DNA from: Hyphomicrobium_A sp963728165
GTDB taxonomy: Bacteria > Pseudomonadota > Alphaproteobacteria > Rhizobiales > Hyphomicrobiaceae
Assembly: GCA_963728165.1 (NCBI GenBank)
Contig: CAVSIY010000007.1
Location: forward strand, 186,001-250,000
Direction of reading: 5' to 3'
Length of the DNA: 64,000 nt
The notes beneath the pieces were generated by a model. It was not told where the DNA came from. It did no database searches and saw nothing but the letters and a program-made list of their open reading frames with translations. Position 1 is the first letter of the stretch. Each line of letters starts with the position of its first letter. Below are positions 54,846 through 64,000 of this stretch, piece after piece. Both the position numbers and the translations under genes were made by a program.

Positions 54846-56328
54846 GGCGCCGCTCGCGCTCGTCCAATCGGGCAGCCACGGCATCCGCATCACCGCCGTC
54901 AACGCGAGAGCGGCGGCAGACGGCGTGCGCGTGGGCCAGGCGCTCGCGGATGCGCGCGCTGGCCTGCCTGCGCTCATGTCGCGTCCGGCCGAGCCGCGCC
55001 GCGACCGCTTAGCGCTGTTGCGGCTTGCGCGCTGGTGCGGCCGCTATGGTCCGGGTCGCCATGCCGACGGGGAGGACGGGCTGTGGATCGAGGTGACGGG
55101 CGTCGCCCATCTCTACGGGGGAGAGGAGCGTCTCGTCGAGGATCTCTGCGCTAAGCTTGCGCGCTTGCGCCTGACGGCGCGGGTCGGTCTTGCCGATACG
55201 CTGGGGGCTGCGCACGCGCTCGCCCGCTTCGCGCCGTCGTCCGCCGCCATCGCGCCGGCGGGTGCAACGGAAGCGCGGCTTGCTCCTCTCCCGGTCGAGG
55301 CCTTGCGGCTCGATGCCAAAACCGTGCTGCTCTTGAAGCGGCTGGGCCTCCGCCGCATCGGCCAGCTCTATGCCCTGCCGCGCGCCGCGCTGCAGCGCCG
55401 CTTCCGCTCCGCCGATGCGGCCGAGGCCGTGCTTTGCCGTCTCGACCAGGCTTTGGGCGTGCGCGCCGAGCCCCGCCGGCCGCTCGCCGAGCCGCCGGCT
55501 CTTTTCGTAGAGCGCGCGTTCGCCGATCCGCTCGTCTCGGCCCAGGGCCTCGAGGCGGAGACGGCGCGGCTCGCACAAGAGCTATGCAAAAGCCTCGATG
55601 CACGCAATCTGGGAGCCCGCCGCATCTGCCTCGCGCTTTATCGCGCCGACGGCACGGTGGCGGAAGCGCGCGCTGGCTTAAGCTTTCCCTGCCGTAGCCC
55701 TGAGCATCTTATGGCGCTTTTGCAAGAGAAGCTCGGCGCGCTCGATGCCGGCTTCGGGGTCGATGCGCTCGTCCTCTCCGCTTTGCACGTGGAGGGCCGC
55801 GACGCCGAGCAGGCAGCACTGGGGTCCCGGCTCGGCGTTACGGCAGCCGCCGATCCGGCACATCTCATCGATCGTCTCACCAACCGCTTGGGGGCTGCGC
55901 GCGTGCTGCGCTTGGAGCCGCGGGCGAGCCATATCCCTGAGCGCGCCGAGACAGCGAGACCTGCGCTCCACGCTCGTAGCGCATCGCCGCGCATTGAGGT
56001 CGCGCCGAGGTCGGGACCGTCGCGGCCGCCTTTTCTGCTCGCGCTGCCAGAGCCGATCGACGTCATCGCCGAGGTTCCCGAAGGGCCGCCCGCCCGCTTC
56101 ACCTGGCGCCGTGTCGAGCGTCGCGTTGCGCGCGCGCAAGGCCCGGAGCGCATTGCGCCCGAGTGGTGGCGCGAGATCGGGAAGAAGACTGGTACCAAGA
56201 CGGGCCGCACGCGCGACTACTACCGTCTCGAGGACGAAAGCGGGACCGGCTACTGGGTGTTCCGCCAGGGGCTTTACGGGGGCGAGGAGGAGCAGCCCAC
56301 CTGGTTCCTGCACGGGCTCTATGGGTGA
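54763..56328 (+). CDS. imuB: Y-family polymerase-like protein ImuB
   Basis: The 521-residue product is related to DNA polymerase IV/V but, as is usual for ImuB, the N-terminal region does not keep the acidic catalytic residues (IVSVWLPAWPIERMARAEPA replaces the DxD strand of active enzymes). Helix-hairpin-helix-like and little-finger regions follow (LLLKRLGLRRIGQLYALPRA, PLVSAQGLEAETARLAQELC). It acts as the hub linking DnaE2 and the sliding clamp. The C-terminus (EEEQPTWFLHGLYG) is conserved in the family. dnaE2 begins 15 bases downstream. Confidence 0.92.
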   Translation: MRRIVSVWLPAWPIERMARAEPALVPDEAPLALVQSGSHGIRITAVNARAAADGVRVGQALADARAGLPALMSRPAEPRRDRLALLRLARWCGRYGPGRHADGEDGLWIEVTGVAHLYGGEERLVEDLCAKLARLRLTARVGLADTLGAAHALARFAPSSAAIAPAGATEARLAPLPVEALRLDAKTVLLLKRLGLRRIGQLYALPRAALQRRFRSADAAEAVLCRLDQALGVRAEPRRPLAEPPALFVERAFADPLVSAQGLEAETARLAQELCKSLDARNLGARRICLALYRADGTVAEARAGLSFPCRSPEHLMALLQEKLGALDAGFGVDALVLSALHVEGRDAEQAALGSRLGVTAAADPAHLIDRLTNRLGAARVLRLEPRASHIPERAETARPALHARSASPRIEVAPRSGPSRPPFLLALPEPIDVIAEVPEGPPARFTWRRVERRVARAQGPERIAPEWWREIGKKTGTKTGRTRDYYRLEDESGTGYWVFRQGLYGGEEEQPTWFLHGLYG

Positions 56329-56343
56329 GGGGAGGTGAGAGCC

Positions 56344-59300
56344 ATGCCGCGATACGCCGAGCTGCAGGTGACGACCAACTTCTCGTTTCTGCGCGGGGCC
56401 TCGCATGGCGAGGAGCTCATCGCGCAGGCGAAAGCTTTGGGGCTCGAAGCGCTCGCCGTCACCGACCGCAACACGCTTGCAGGCGTCGTGCGCGCGCACG
56501 TTGCGGCCAAGGAGGTGGGCCTCAAGCTCATCGTCGGCGCGCGGCTCGATTTGCAGGACGGCCCAAGCTTGCTGTGCCTGCCGCGCGACCGGGCGGCTTA
56601 CGGCCGTCTGTCGCGTTTGCTGTCGCTTGGCCAGATGCGCGCCAAGAAAGGCGAGTGCTCGCTCTGTCTCGACGACGTTGCAGAGCACGCTGAAGGCCAG
56701 ATCTTCATCGCGCTTCCTCCTGACGATTGGAATTGGCGGGAGGCTCACGGCATCGATGCGCAAGCCCCCCGCAGTGCCAAGATCATTCCGTTCGCATCCC
56801 GGACGAGCCAGACACCTTTGGGCAAACGAGAGGTGGAGCCTTCCAATTTGGTTCCCTCCCCCCTTGCGGGGGAGGGACAGGGTGGGGGGTGTGCACAAAG
56901 TCAAACGTTAGAGCACCACCCCCTCCCCGACCCTCCCCCATCAAGGGGGAGGGAGAAGAAGGAAGGCCCTTCCTCATCAATGTGGAGGGAAGGAAAAATT
57001 GAAAGCGGGTCTCCGGCGCGACGGGGGAGGGGACGAAAAAATAAAAGCTCAAACCCTGTTCTGAAGCAGCAAGGCTTCGAAGCGGAGTTGCGTCGCGTGA
57101 AGGCGGCGGTGGGGGAGAGCCCGCTCTATCTGGCGGCGAGCCACGCCTACCGCGGCGACGACCGCGCGCGCATCGCTGGCCTCGGGCGCCTCGCGGAGCG
57201 TTGCGCCACGCCGCTCGTCGCCACCGGCGACGTGCTCTATCACGCGGCCCACCGCCGTCCGCTGCAAGATGTTCTGAGCTGCGTGCGCGAGGGCACCACC
57301 ATGGCGCAAGCCGGCTTCAAGCTCGAGGCCAACGCCGAGCGCCACCTCAAAGCTCCGCGTGAGATGGCGCGCCTGTTCAAGGGCTACGAGGCGGCGATCG
57401 CGCGCACGCTTAAGATCGCGCAAGCCTGCCGCTTCTCGCTGGATGAGCTCGTCTACGAGTACCCCGACGAGCCCACGCCGCCGGGCAAAAGCCCACAGGC
57501 GCATCTGGAAGACCTCACCTGGGAGGGTGCCGGCTGGCGCTTCCCCGAGGGCATTCCTGAGAAGGTAAAGGCGCTGATCGAGCGCGAGCTTAAGCTGATC
57601 GGGGAACTCAACTACGCGCCGTATTTCTTGACCGTGCACGACATCGTCCACTTTGCGCGCTCACAGGACATCCTGTGCCAGGGGCGCGGCTCGGCCGCCA
57701 ACTCCGCCGTCTGCTACTGCCTCGCCATCACGGCGGTGAACCCCACCGAGATCGATCTGTTGTTCGAGCGCTTCGTCTCGCCCGAGCGCCGCGAGCCGCC
57801 CGACATCGACGTCGACTTCGAGCACGAGCGGCGCGAGGAGGTGATCCAGTACATCTACGCGCGCTACGGCCGCGACCGCGCCGGGCTCGCCGCCACCGTC
57901 ATTAGCTATCGCGCGCGCTCGGCCGTGCGCGACGTCGGCAAGGCGATGGGGCTGTCGGAGGATACGGTGTCGGCGCTCGCCGGCATGGTGTGGGGCACGA
58001 GGTCGGGCGGCGTGCTGCCGGAAAAGCACGTGCGCGAGGCTGGCCTCGATCCGACCGATCCCCTCCTCGCGACCGTGCTCGAGCTTACCCAAGAATTGAT
58101 GGGCTTTCCGCGGCATCTGTCGCAGCACGTCGGTGGCTTCGTGCTGACGCGCGGGCCCCTCGTGGAGGTCGTGCCCGTCGGTAACGCCGCGATGGAGGAC
58201 CGCACCTTCATCGAGTGGGACAAGGACGACATCGCAGCCCTCGGGCTCTTGAAGGTCGACGTGCTGGCGCTCGGCATGCTCACCTGCATCCGCAAGGCCT
58301 TCGATCTCATCGGGCAGCACCACGACCGGCCGCTGACGCTCGCTGCGATCCCGCGCGAGGATGCCGCCGTCTACGACATGCTGTGTAGAGCCAACTCAAT
58401 CGGCGTGTTCCAGGTGGAAAGCCGCGCGCAGATGAACATGCTGCCGCGCTTGAAGCCGCGCACCTTCTATGACCTCGTCATCGAGGTGGCGATCGTGCGC
58501 CCAGGGCCCATCCAGGGCGACATGGTGCACCCCTATCTGCGCCGCCGCTCCGGCGTGGAGCGCGAGCAGTACCCCTCGCCCGCGCCAGAGCACGGGCCTT
58601 CTGACGAGCTCAAAGTCATTCTCGGCAAGACCAAGGGCGTGCCGCTGTTCCAGGAGCAGGCGATGCGCATCGCGCTCGTTGCCGCCAAGTTCTCCGACGC
58701 CGAGGTGAACGAGTTGCGCAAGGCCATGGCGACTTTCCGCCGCCGCGGCACCATCGGGCTTCTCGAGGAGAAGATGGTCTCGAGCATGGTGGCGCGCGGC
58801 TACGCGCAGGACTTCGCGCAGCGCTGCTTCAACCAGATCAAGGGCTTCGGCGAATATGGATTCCCCGAGAGCCACGCGGCGAGCTTCGCCCACCTCGTCT
58901 ACGTCTCGGCGTGGATCAAGTGCCACTATCCGGCGGCGTTCGCGGCAGCGCTTCTGAACTCGCAGCCCATGGGCTTTTACGCAGCCGCGCAGATCGTGCG
59001 CGATGCAAGAGAGCACGGGGTGGAAGCGCGCTCAGCCGACGTGAACCTCTCCGACTGGGACTGCACGCTGGAATCTCCCTCTCCCCACACTTCGTGGGGA
59101 GAGGGTCACGGCGGAGCCGTGCCTCCGGCACGAGGTGAGGGGCAGAAACTCGTGCTGCGGTGTGAGGCTGCCCCTCACGTCATGTCGAAGACATGCTTCC
59201 AGCATGACCCTCTCCCCGTAAGAACGGGGAGAGGGGACGGAGGCCCGGTTTTGCGTCTCGGCCTGCGCCAGATCGACGGGATGCAAGAGGAGGAGGGAAA

Positions 59301-60343
59301 GAAGCTCGTGGCGTCACGTACTGTTCTCACACGTGAAAGAGCCCCCTCAGCCGGCGCTCATGCTGCGCATATCGCGTCGACCTCTCCCCGTCATGGTGGA
59401 GCCGTGCTCCGCATGGGCCGGGGAGAGGTCAAGGGGCAGTCGCCATTTCACCTCTCCCAGGGGGAGAGGTCGGAAGCGATCGGAAGATCGCTTCCGGGTG
59501 AGGGGGTACCGTGCTCAAAGCCCTTCCGCGATGTGCACGATCTGTGGATGCGTGCTGGCTTAAAGCTTGCGACCCTGGAGAAGCTCGCCGCTGCGGACGC
59601 CTTCCGCTCGCTCGGCCTCGATCGCCGCCAGGCGCTGTGGGAGGTCAAAGCGCTGGGCTCGGCTGTGCCCCTGCCGCTCTTTTCCTGGAGCGAGACGCGC
59701 GAGGCGGGAGCTGGAGCCGTCCGTGGCGCTGCCCGAGATGGCGCTGTCGGAGCACGTGGTCAACGACTACCAGACGCTTCGTCTCTCGCTCAAAGCCCAC
59801 CCCATGAGCTTTCTGCGAGAGCGATTTCAGGCGCGGCGCGTGCGCGCCTGCCACGAGTTGCGCAAAGGTAAGGACGGCGCGTTCGTGTCGGTCGCCGGCG
59901 TCGTGCTGGTGCGCCAGCGCCCCGGCTCGGCCAAGGGCGTGGTGTTCATGACCATCGAGGACGAGACCGGCATCGCCAACGCGGTCGTCTGGCCCAAGAC
60001 GCTGGAGCGCTTCCGCAAGGTTGTCATGGGCGCGCGCTTGATCGTCATCCACGGGCGCATCCAGCGGCATGAGGACATTATTCACGTGGTCTCCGCGCGA
60101 TTGGAGGACCGCAGCGACTGGCTCGCGCTGTTGTCGGAGGCTGCCCACGAGCTGACCATGCCGGTCGCCAATGCCGACCATGTGCGCCATCCAGATCCTG
60201 GCTTCGCCAGGGGGCCCGACATCCGCTCCGAGCAGCCGGGCTCGCCAGTCCTGCCGGAGGCGGGCTCACAAAGAACGCACCCGCGCTGGGCCGGGCATCC
60301 GCGCCACGAGCGCATCATTCCCAAATCGCGGGATTTTCATTGA
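56344..60343 (+). CDS. dnaE2: Error-prone DNA polymerase DnaE2 (ImuC) with in-frame repeat insertions; frameshift near 59707
   Basis: The C-family translesion polymerase of the SOS mutasome. The PHP domain starts MPRYAELQVTTNFSFLRGAS. The palm is seen in QGRGSAANSAVCYCLAITAV and PPDIDVDFEHERREEVIQYI, with FPESHAASFAHLVYVSAWIK later and an OB fold at the end (VVFMTIEDETGIANAVVWPK). ATG at 56344 has GGGGAGG 8 bases upstream. Three blocks rich in Pro/Gly/Arg (about residues 165-237, 908-967 and 995-1057) are absent from DnaE2 of relatives as I remember it; each consists of palindromic repeats read in frame. A one-base shift in the GGG at 59706-59708 separates the last ~210 residues and is probably an assembly error. 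Total length is about 1,330 residues versus about 1,050-1,150 usually. Confidence 0.92.
56850..56960. repeat. Repeat insertion 1 inside dnaE2
   Basis: Two CCCTCCCCC...GGGGGAGGG palindromes (56854-56876 and 56931-56953) lie within the coding sequence and are read as PSPLAGEGQGGG and LPDPPPSRGREKK. The non-homologous segment extends to about 57055, where the DnaE2 sequence resumes with FEAELRRVKAAV. Confidence 0.8.
59068..59245. repeat. Repeat insertion 2 inside dnaE2
   Basis: Palindromes lie at 59077-59105 and 59208-59235. The 26 bases at 59209-59234 are identical to the intergenic unit at 2461-2486. The insertion lies between DWDCTLE and VLRLGLRQIDGM of the polymerase. Confidence 0.85.
59330..59520. 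repeat. Repeat insertion 3 inside dnaE2
   Basis: Palindromes lie at 59381-59428 and 59451-59469. The 27 bases at 59447-59473 are identical to 9317-9343 between thyA and dfrA. The insertion falls between EEEGKKLVASR and FRDVHDLWMRAGL of the polymerase. Confidence 0.85.
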
Positions 60344-60801
60344 GGCGGCTTGACGTGTTTCGTATCCGGCACGCCCTCGGCCCCTAAAAACACCGCGAAC
60401 ATGCGCACCACACCGGGTCCCGTGTTGTGCCCGTTGTGGGGTGTGCCGATGGCCTCGATGATCACGTCGCCCTCGCGGTAGACGTGCGTGCCGTCGGCGC
60501 CATAGTCGACGGTGAGCTCGCCCTCCAGCATGTAGGCCAAGAGCGGCACGTCGTGCTCGTGCCAGCCCGTCTGCGCCCCCGGATCAATGGCGATGATGTC
60601 GGCCGTCACCTTGGCCGGCGCGTCGGCAGGATAGGTGATGGTTTGACCAAGAAGCGTCTTGCCCGTCGCAAGCAAGGTCTCAACGTGCTCGCCGGCGCTG
60701 CCGCGCTCGCAGGTGCGCGCGAGGGGCCCGGACGCGAGCGGGAGGGCGGACGGCGCAAGGAGCCACGCTCCAAGACGGCGCAGAGGAGATGAGGGGAGCA
60801 T
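60337..60801 (-). CDS. Secreted cupin-domain protein
   Basis: The 154-residue product starts MLPSSPLRRLGAWLLAPSAL, a probable signal peptide. It carries a small cupin barrel with metal-binding-type motif 1 (GAQTGWHEHDVPLLAYMLEG) and motif 2 (EAIGTPHNGHNTGPG). The His-x-His and later histidines suggest a bound metal. GAAAGGG lies about 9 bases before the chosen ATG. Function unknown; it converges with dnaE2, with the stops overlapping by 7 bases. Confidence 0.8.
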   Translation of the reverse strand: MLPSSPLRRLGAWLLAPSALPLASGPLARTCERGSAGEHVETLLATGKTLLGQTITYPADAPAKVTADIIAIDPGAQTGWHEHDVPLLAYMLEGELTVDYGADGTHVYREGDVIIEAIGTPHNGHNTGPGVVRMFAVFLGAEGVPDTKHVKPPQ

Positions 60802-61013
60802 GGGGAAGCGCCCTTTCGACGTTCGCGATCGACCAAGCGGCACGCGCGCAAAGCGCACGAAAATAAAGAGTGAGCCCTCTCCGGGTTAAGGTTCCCCTAC
60901 GTAGCCCGCGCCGCGGCGACCAATTGGGCTCGACAGCAAGGCTCATGACGCCGATATAAAGAGCGCGCGCGCGCGCCCCGCGCCGCGAAAGCCAACCCCG
61001 CAAAGCCGCCCGC

Positions 61014-62819
61014 ATGCTGCAAGCCAAAGCCTCCCGCCCCCTCGCGCGCCGCGTGACGAGCAGGGTTTGCATTTACGCGGGCGCCGTCTTCCTCATCGTC
61101 GGCCTCGCGGGCGGCCTTTGGCAGCGCGCGGCGGCGCAGGACCTGCGTCCGCCGCCCGAGACGGCGACGGGGTTTGAAACACGGACGCTCGCCACCGCCG
61201 AGCGCCACATGGTCTCCGCCGCCAACCCCTATGCCGCCGAGGCCGGCCGCGAGATCCTGCGCGCCGGCGGCTCGGCCATCGACGCCGCGATCGCGACGCA
61301 GCTCGTCCTCAATCTGGTCGAGCCGCAGTCGTCGGGCATCGGCGGTGGTGCCTTTATTCTCTATTGGGACGCGGCAACGAAGGAGCTCAAGGCCTACGAC
61401 GGCCGTGAGACGGCACCGGCGTCCGCTCGGCCCGACCGCTTTCTGGTAGACGGCCAGCCGATGCCTTTCGATGAAGCGGTGCGCTCGGGCTTGAGCATCG
61501 GTGTGCCCGGCATCGTGCGGCTCCTGGAGATGGTCCACAAGCAGCATGGCAAGCTGCCGTGGGCGCGGCTGTTCGAGCCCGCCATCCGGCTTGCCGAGCA
61601 GGGCTTCGATGTCTCGCCGCGGCTGCATTTCCTCTTGCGCTGGCAGGGACCGGAGAGCTTCGTGCCGGAGGCGCGGCGCTACTTCTTCACCGAGACCGGC
61701 AGCGCCTGGCCGATCGGGTTCACGCTCCAGAACCCGGAGCTCGCCGCCACGCTGCGTCGCATCGCGGCCGAGGGCGCGCGCGCCTTCTATGAAGGCCCGG
61801 TGGCCGACGCGATCGTCAAGGCGGTCGCCACCGCGCCGACCGCGCCCGGCGGCATGACGCTAAAAGACCTCGCCGGCTATCGGGCGCAGGAGCGTGCTCC
61901 CGTCTGCGTCGACTACCGTGCCTACAAGGTGTGCGGTGTGGGGCCGCCGTCCTCCGGTGGTCCGACGGTGGCGCAGACCTTGAAGCTGCTGGAGCCATTC
62001 GATCTCGGCACCGGACCCGGCGCGGCGCTGCAGGCGCAAGCGCTGCATCTGATCGCGGAAGCCGAGAAGCTCGCCTATGCCGACCGCAACCGCTACATGG
62101 GCGATCCCGATTTCGTGACCATTCCAGACGGCCTGCTCGATCCCGGCTATCTCAAAGAGCGCCGCGCGCTGATCGATCCCTTGAAGACGATGGAGAACGT
62201 GCTCCCTGGCGTGCCGCCGGGGCTCAAGCAACAGTCGTTCGGCCGCGACGCCACGCGCGAGCGCCCCGGCACGAGCCACATCTCCATCATCGACGATGAC
62301 GGCAATGCGCTCGCCATGACGACGACCATCGAGGGCGCCTTCGGCTCGCACAACTGGGCGGCGGGCTTCCTCTTGAACAACGAGCTGACCGACTTCTCGT
62401 TTCGTCCCACCGATGCCGAAGGTCAACCGGTGGCGAACGCCGTGGGGCCGGGCAAGCGCCCGCGCAGCTCCATGGCGCCCACCATCGTGTTCGATGCCAA
62501 GGGGAATGTCTTTGCCGTGCTCGGCTCCCCTGGCGGCAGCAGCATCATCCTCTACGTGGTCAAGACGCTCGTTGCGCTCCTCGATTGGGGCATGGACCCG
62601 CAGCAGGCTGCCGACCTGTTGAACTTCGGCAGCAAGGGCCACGGCTTCGAGATCGAGCTCGCGGGCCCCGCGGTGTGGACCGCCTTGAGGCTCAAGCCGT
62701 TCGGCCACACGATCGTGCCCGAGCTCATGAACTCGGGCACGCACATTGTCATGCGCCGCGGCGACCGCCTCGAGGGCGGAGCCGACTGGCGCCGCGAAGG
62801 CGCCGCGCTGGGGGATTGA
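61014..62819 (+). CDS. ggt: Gamma-glutamyltranspeptidase
   Basis: This periplasmic Ntn-hydrolase cleaves glutathione and other gamma-glutamyl compounds. The 601-residue precursor has an N-terminal signal/anchor (VCIYAGAVFLIVGLAGGLW) and NPYAAEAGREILRAGGSAID, VEPQSSGIGGGAFILYW. The self-cleavage and catalytic Thr420 is in PGTSHISIID. The small subunit carries GPGKRPRSSMAPTIVF and LGSPGGSSII. The downstream oxidase gene starts 9 bases after the stop, so they may form an operon. Confidence 0.95.
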   Translation: MLQAKASRPLARRVTSRVCIYAGAVFLIVGLAGGLWQRAAAQDLRPPPETATGFETRTLATAERHMVSAANPYAAEAGREILRAGGSAIDAAIATQLVLNLVEPQSSGIGGGAFILYWDAATKELKAYDGRETAPASARPDRFLVDGQPMPFDEAVRSGLSIGVPGIVRLLEMVHKQHGKLPWARLFEPAIRLAEQGFDVSPRLHFLLRWQGPESFVPEARRYFFTETGSAWPIGFTLQNPELAATLRRIAAEGARAFYEGPVADAIVKAVATAPTAPGGMTLKDLAGYRAQERAPVCVDYRAYKVCGVGPPSSGGPTVAQTLKLLEPFDLGTGPGAALQAQALHLIAEAEKLAYADRNRYMGDPDFVTIPDGLLDPGYLKERRALIDPLKTMENVLPGVPPGLKQQSFGRDATRERPGTSHISIIDDDGNALAMTTTIEGAFGSHNWAAGFLLNNELTDFSFRPTDAEGQPVANAVGPGKRPRSSMAPTIVFDAKGNVFAVLGSPGGSSIILYVVKTLVALLDWGMDPQQAADLLNFGSKGHGFEIELAGPAVWTALRLKPFGHTIVPELMNSGTHIVMRRGDRLEGGADWRREGAALGD

Positions 62820-62828
62820 GGCAAGCCC

Positions 62829-63824
62829 ATGACCTCGCGTGCGATCACCGTCCGCGGCGCCGGCATTCTCGGCCTCTGGCAGGCGTTGACGCTTGCCCGC
62901 GCTCATCACCGCGTGCGTCTCCTCGAGGCGAGTGAGGAGCCTTTCGCGCGTGCGGCGAGCCTCTATGGCGCCGCGATGCTGGCGCCGGAACGGGAGGCGG
63001 AGACCGCGCCACCGCGCTTGCGTGAGCTGGGAGGCGAGGGGATCGCGCTGTGGCGCGCTCTCTATCCCGACCTCGTCACCGCAGGAAGCCTCGTCGTCGC
63101 TGCCGCACGCGACCGCGTGGAGCTTGAGCGTTTCGCCAAGCGCACGCAGGGCCATGAGAGCCTCGATGCCAAGGCGCTGCAGACTTTCGAGCCCGACCTC
63201 GCGGGGCGTTTCTCCTCAGCACTTTTCTTCGCGCAAGAGGCGCACATGCCGGCACCCGCCGCGCTCGCCTTCATGCTCTGCGAGGTGCGGCGCGCCGGCG
63301 TGGAGGTGCGCTTCGGCGTCAGTGGCGCGCCCGACGACGGCGATGTGATCATCGACTGCCGCGGTCTTGCCGCGCGCGATTGCCTTGCCGACTTGCGCGG
63401 CGTGCGCGGCGAGCGCCTGATCGTGCGCTCGCGCGAGATCGCGCTGAGGCGGCCGGTGCAGCTCCTGCATCCGCGCCACCCGCTCTACATCGTGCCGTGG
63501 GGCGATGGCCGCTACATGATCGGCGCCACCGTGCTCGAGACCGAGAACGACGGCCCCGTCACGGTGCGCTCGGCGCTGGAGCTTTTGGGCGCGGCCTATG
63601 CCGTGCACCCCGCCTTCGGCGAGGCCGAGATCCTCGACCTCGGCGCCGGCGTGCGCCCCGCCTTTCCCGACAACATGCCGCGCGCGATCGTGACCGAGGA
63701 GGGACGACGCATCTTCGTCAACGGCGCCTACCGCCACGGCTTCCTGCTGGCGCCCGTGCTGGCGAAGGCGGTGGCCGATTATCTCGAAACGGGCGCGCCG
63801 TCGGAGCTGGTCGTCGTGCGCTAG
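62829..63824 (+). CDS. FAD-dependent oxidoreductase, ThiO/DAAO-like
   Basis: The 331-residue flavoprotein has an N-terminal dinucleotide-binding motif (ITVRGAGILGLWQALTLARA, ending with LLEAS at the end of the second strand). Later regions typical of glycine oxidase/D-amino-acid oxidase are LLHPRHPLYIVPWGDGRYMI, GATVLETENDGP and FVNGAYRHGFLLAPVLAKAV. ThiO makes the imine for thiamine thiazole synthesis from glycine. No thi gene is seen in the window, so another amine substrate is possible. Confidence 0.88.
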   Translation: MTSRAITVRGAGILGLWQALTLARAHHRVRLLEASEEPFARAASLYGAAMLAPEREAETAPPRLRELGGEGIALWRALYPDLVTAGSLVVAAARDRVELERFAKRTQGHESLDAKALQTFEPDLAGRFSSALFFAQEAHMPAPAALAFMLCEVRRAGVEVRFGVSGAPDDGDVIIDCRGLAARDCLADLRGVRGERLIVRSREIALRRPVQLLHPRHPLYIVPWGDGRYMIGATVLETENDGPVTVRSALELLGAAYAVHPAFGEAEILDLGAGVRPAFPDNMPRAIVTEEGRRIFVNGAYRHGFLLAPVLAKAVADYLETGAPSELVVVR

Positions 63825-63839
63825 GAGCGCAGGCGCGCC

Positions 63840-64000
63840 TCAGGTCACGACCGTCGCCTTGGCACCCATCATGGCCTGGATCTGTCGCAGCGCGCGCGAT
63901 GCCCGCCACACGTGCTCGATGCGGAACACCTCGTTGCCGCCACCGAAGATGGCGATCTTGCCCTCGATATCGCTGGTGCCGAGCCCGAGGATGCCGAGGC
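63840..64000 (-). CDS. C-terminal end of an unrecognised gene
   Basis: The minus-strand frame is open at the window edge and stops at 63840. The last residues include LGTSDIEGKIAIFGGGNEVF, RIEHVWRASRALRQIQAMMG and end AKATVVT. It converges with the oxidase gene, with 15 bases between stops. I do not recognise the family from this fragment. Confidence 0.6.
   Translation of the reverse strand, partial: LGILGLGTSDIEGKIAIFGGGNEVFRIEHVWRASRALRQIQAMMGAKATVVT

Overview
The window looks like a chromosomal segment of a methylotrophic member of the Hyphomicrobiales (Alphaproteobacteria), closest in feel to Hyphomicrobium. The DNA is GC-rich. The hydroxypyruvate reductase at 32.5 kb matches, from memory, the 321-residue glycerate dehydrogenase of Hyphomicrobium methylovorum, including R240/E269/H287. 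A serine-glyoxylate aminotransferase lies 9 kb away, so two serine-cycle enzymes are present. The ssrA gene is the permuted two-piece alphaproteobacterial type, and the SOS box before imuA has the alphaproteobacterial form GAAC-N7-GAAC.

Layout. 0-3 kb: arrays of two palindromic repeat families around an SH3-type secreted protein and a small membrane protein. 3.1-5.4 kb: a lower-GC, multiply frameshifted gene ending in a zinc ribbon and a PD-(D/E)XK nuclease-like domain. 5.4-18.6 kb: core genes (sspB, ssrA, an ion channel, a CPBP protease, thyA, dfrA, hflK-hflC-DUF2065, a Do-type protease, psd-pssA, then a HerA-like ATPase coupled to a histidine kinase). 18.7-31.9 kb: a tonB-exbD-exbB operon facing two tandem TonB-dependent receptors, followed by an RND adaptor and pump. 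Both receptors are preceded by the same paired palindromic operator. 32-43.5 kb: hprA, a large repeat-rich autotransporter, a copper chaperone, an amidase and sgaA. 44-48.5 kb: a five-gene operon joining a coiled-coil protein, an inner-membrane OmpA-domain protein, a Ras-like GTPase, a histidine kinase and a response regulator. 48.6-53.4 kb: an orphan TRAP binding protein, a thioredoxin-fold protein, DUF1007/znuA and an L,D-transpeptidase. 53.8-60.3 kb: the imuA-imuB-dnaE2 mutasome. 60.3-64 kb: a cupin protein, gamma-glutamyltransferase, a ThiO-like oxidase and the end of an unrecognised gene.

Two cautions govern the reading. At least nine otherwise conserved genes carry single-base frameshifts, several of them in short homopolymers and some compensated a few codons later. 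This looks more like assembly indels than gene decay, and affected genes are annotated across the shift. Second, all family assignments come from reading motifs and from memory, not from searches.

The most interesting items are: (1) the OmpA/GTPase/kinase/regulator operon, a candidate little-described envelope-spanning signalling system; (2) palindromic repeats inserted in frame into dnaE2, in two cases identical base for base to intergenic copies; (3) the paired GGGAA-N3-TTCCC operator with the same 22-bp spacing before both receptor genes; (4) the nuclease-like broken gene.
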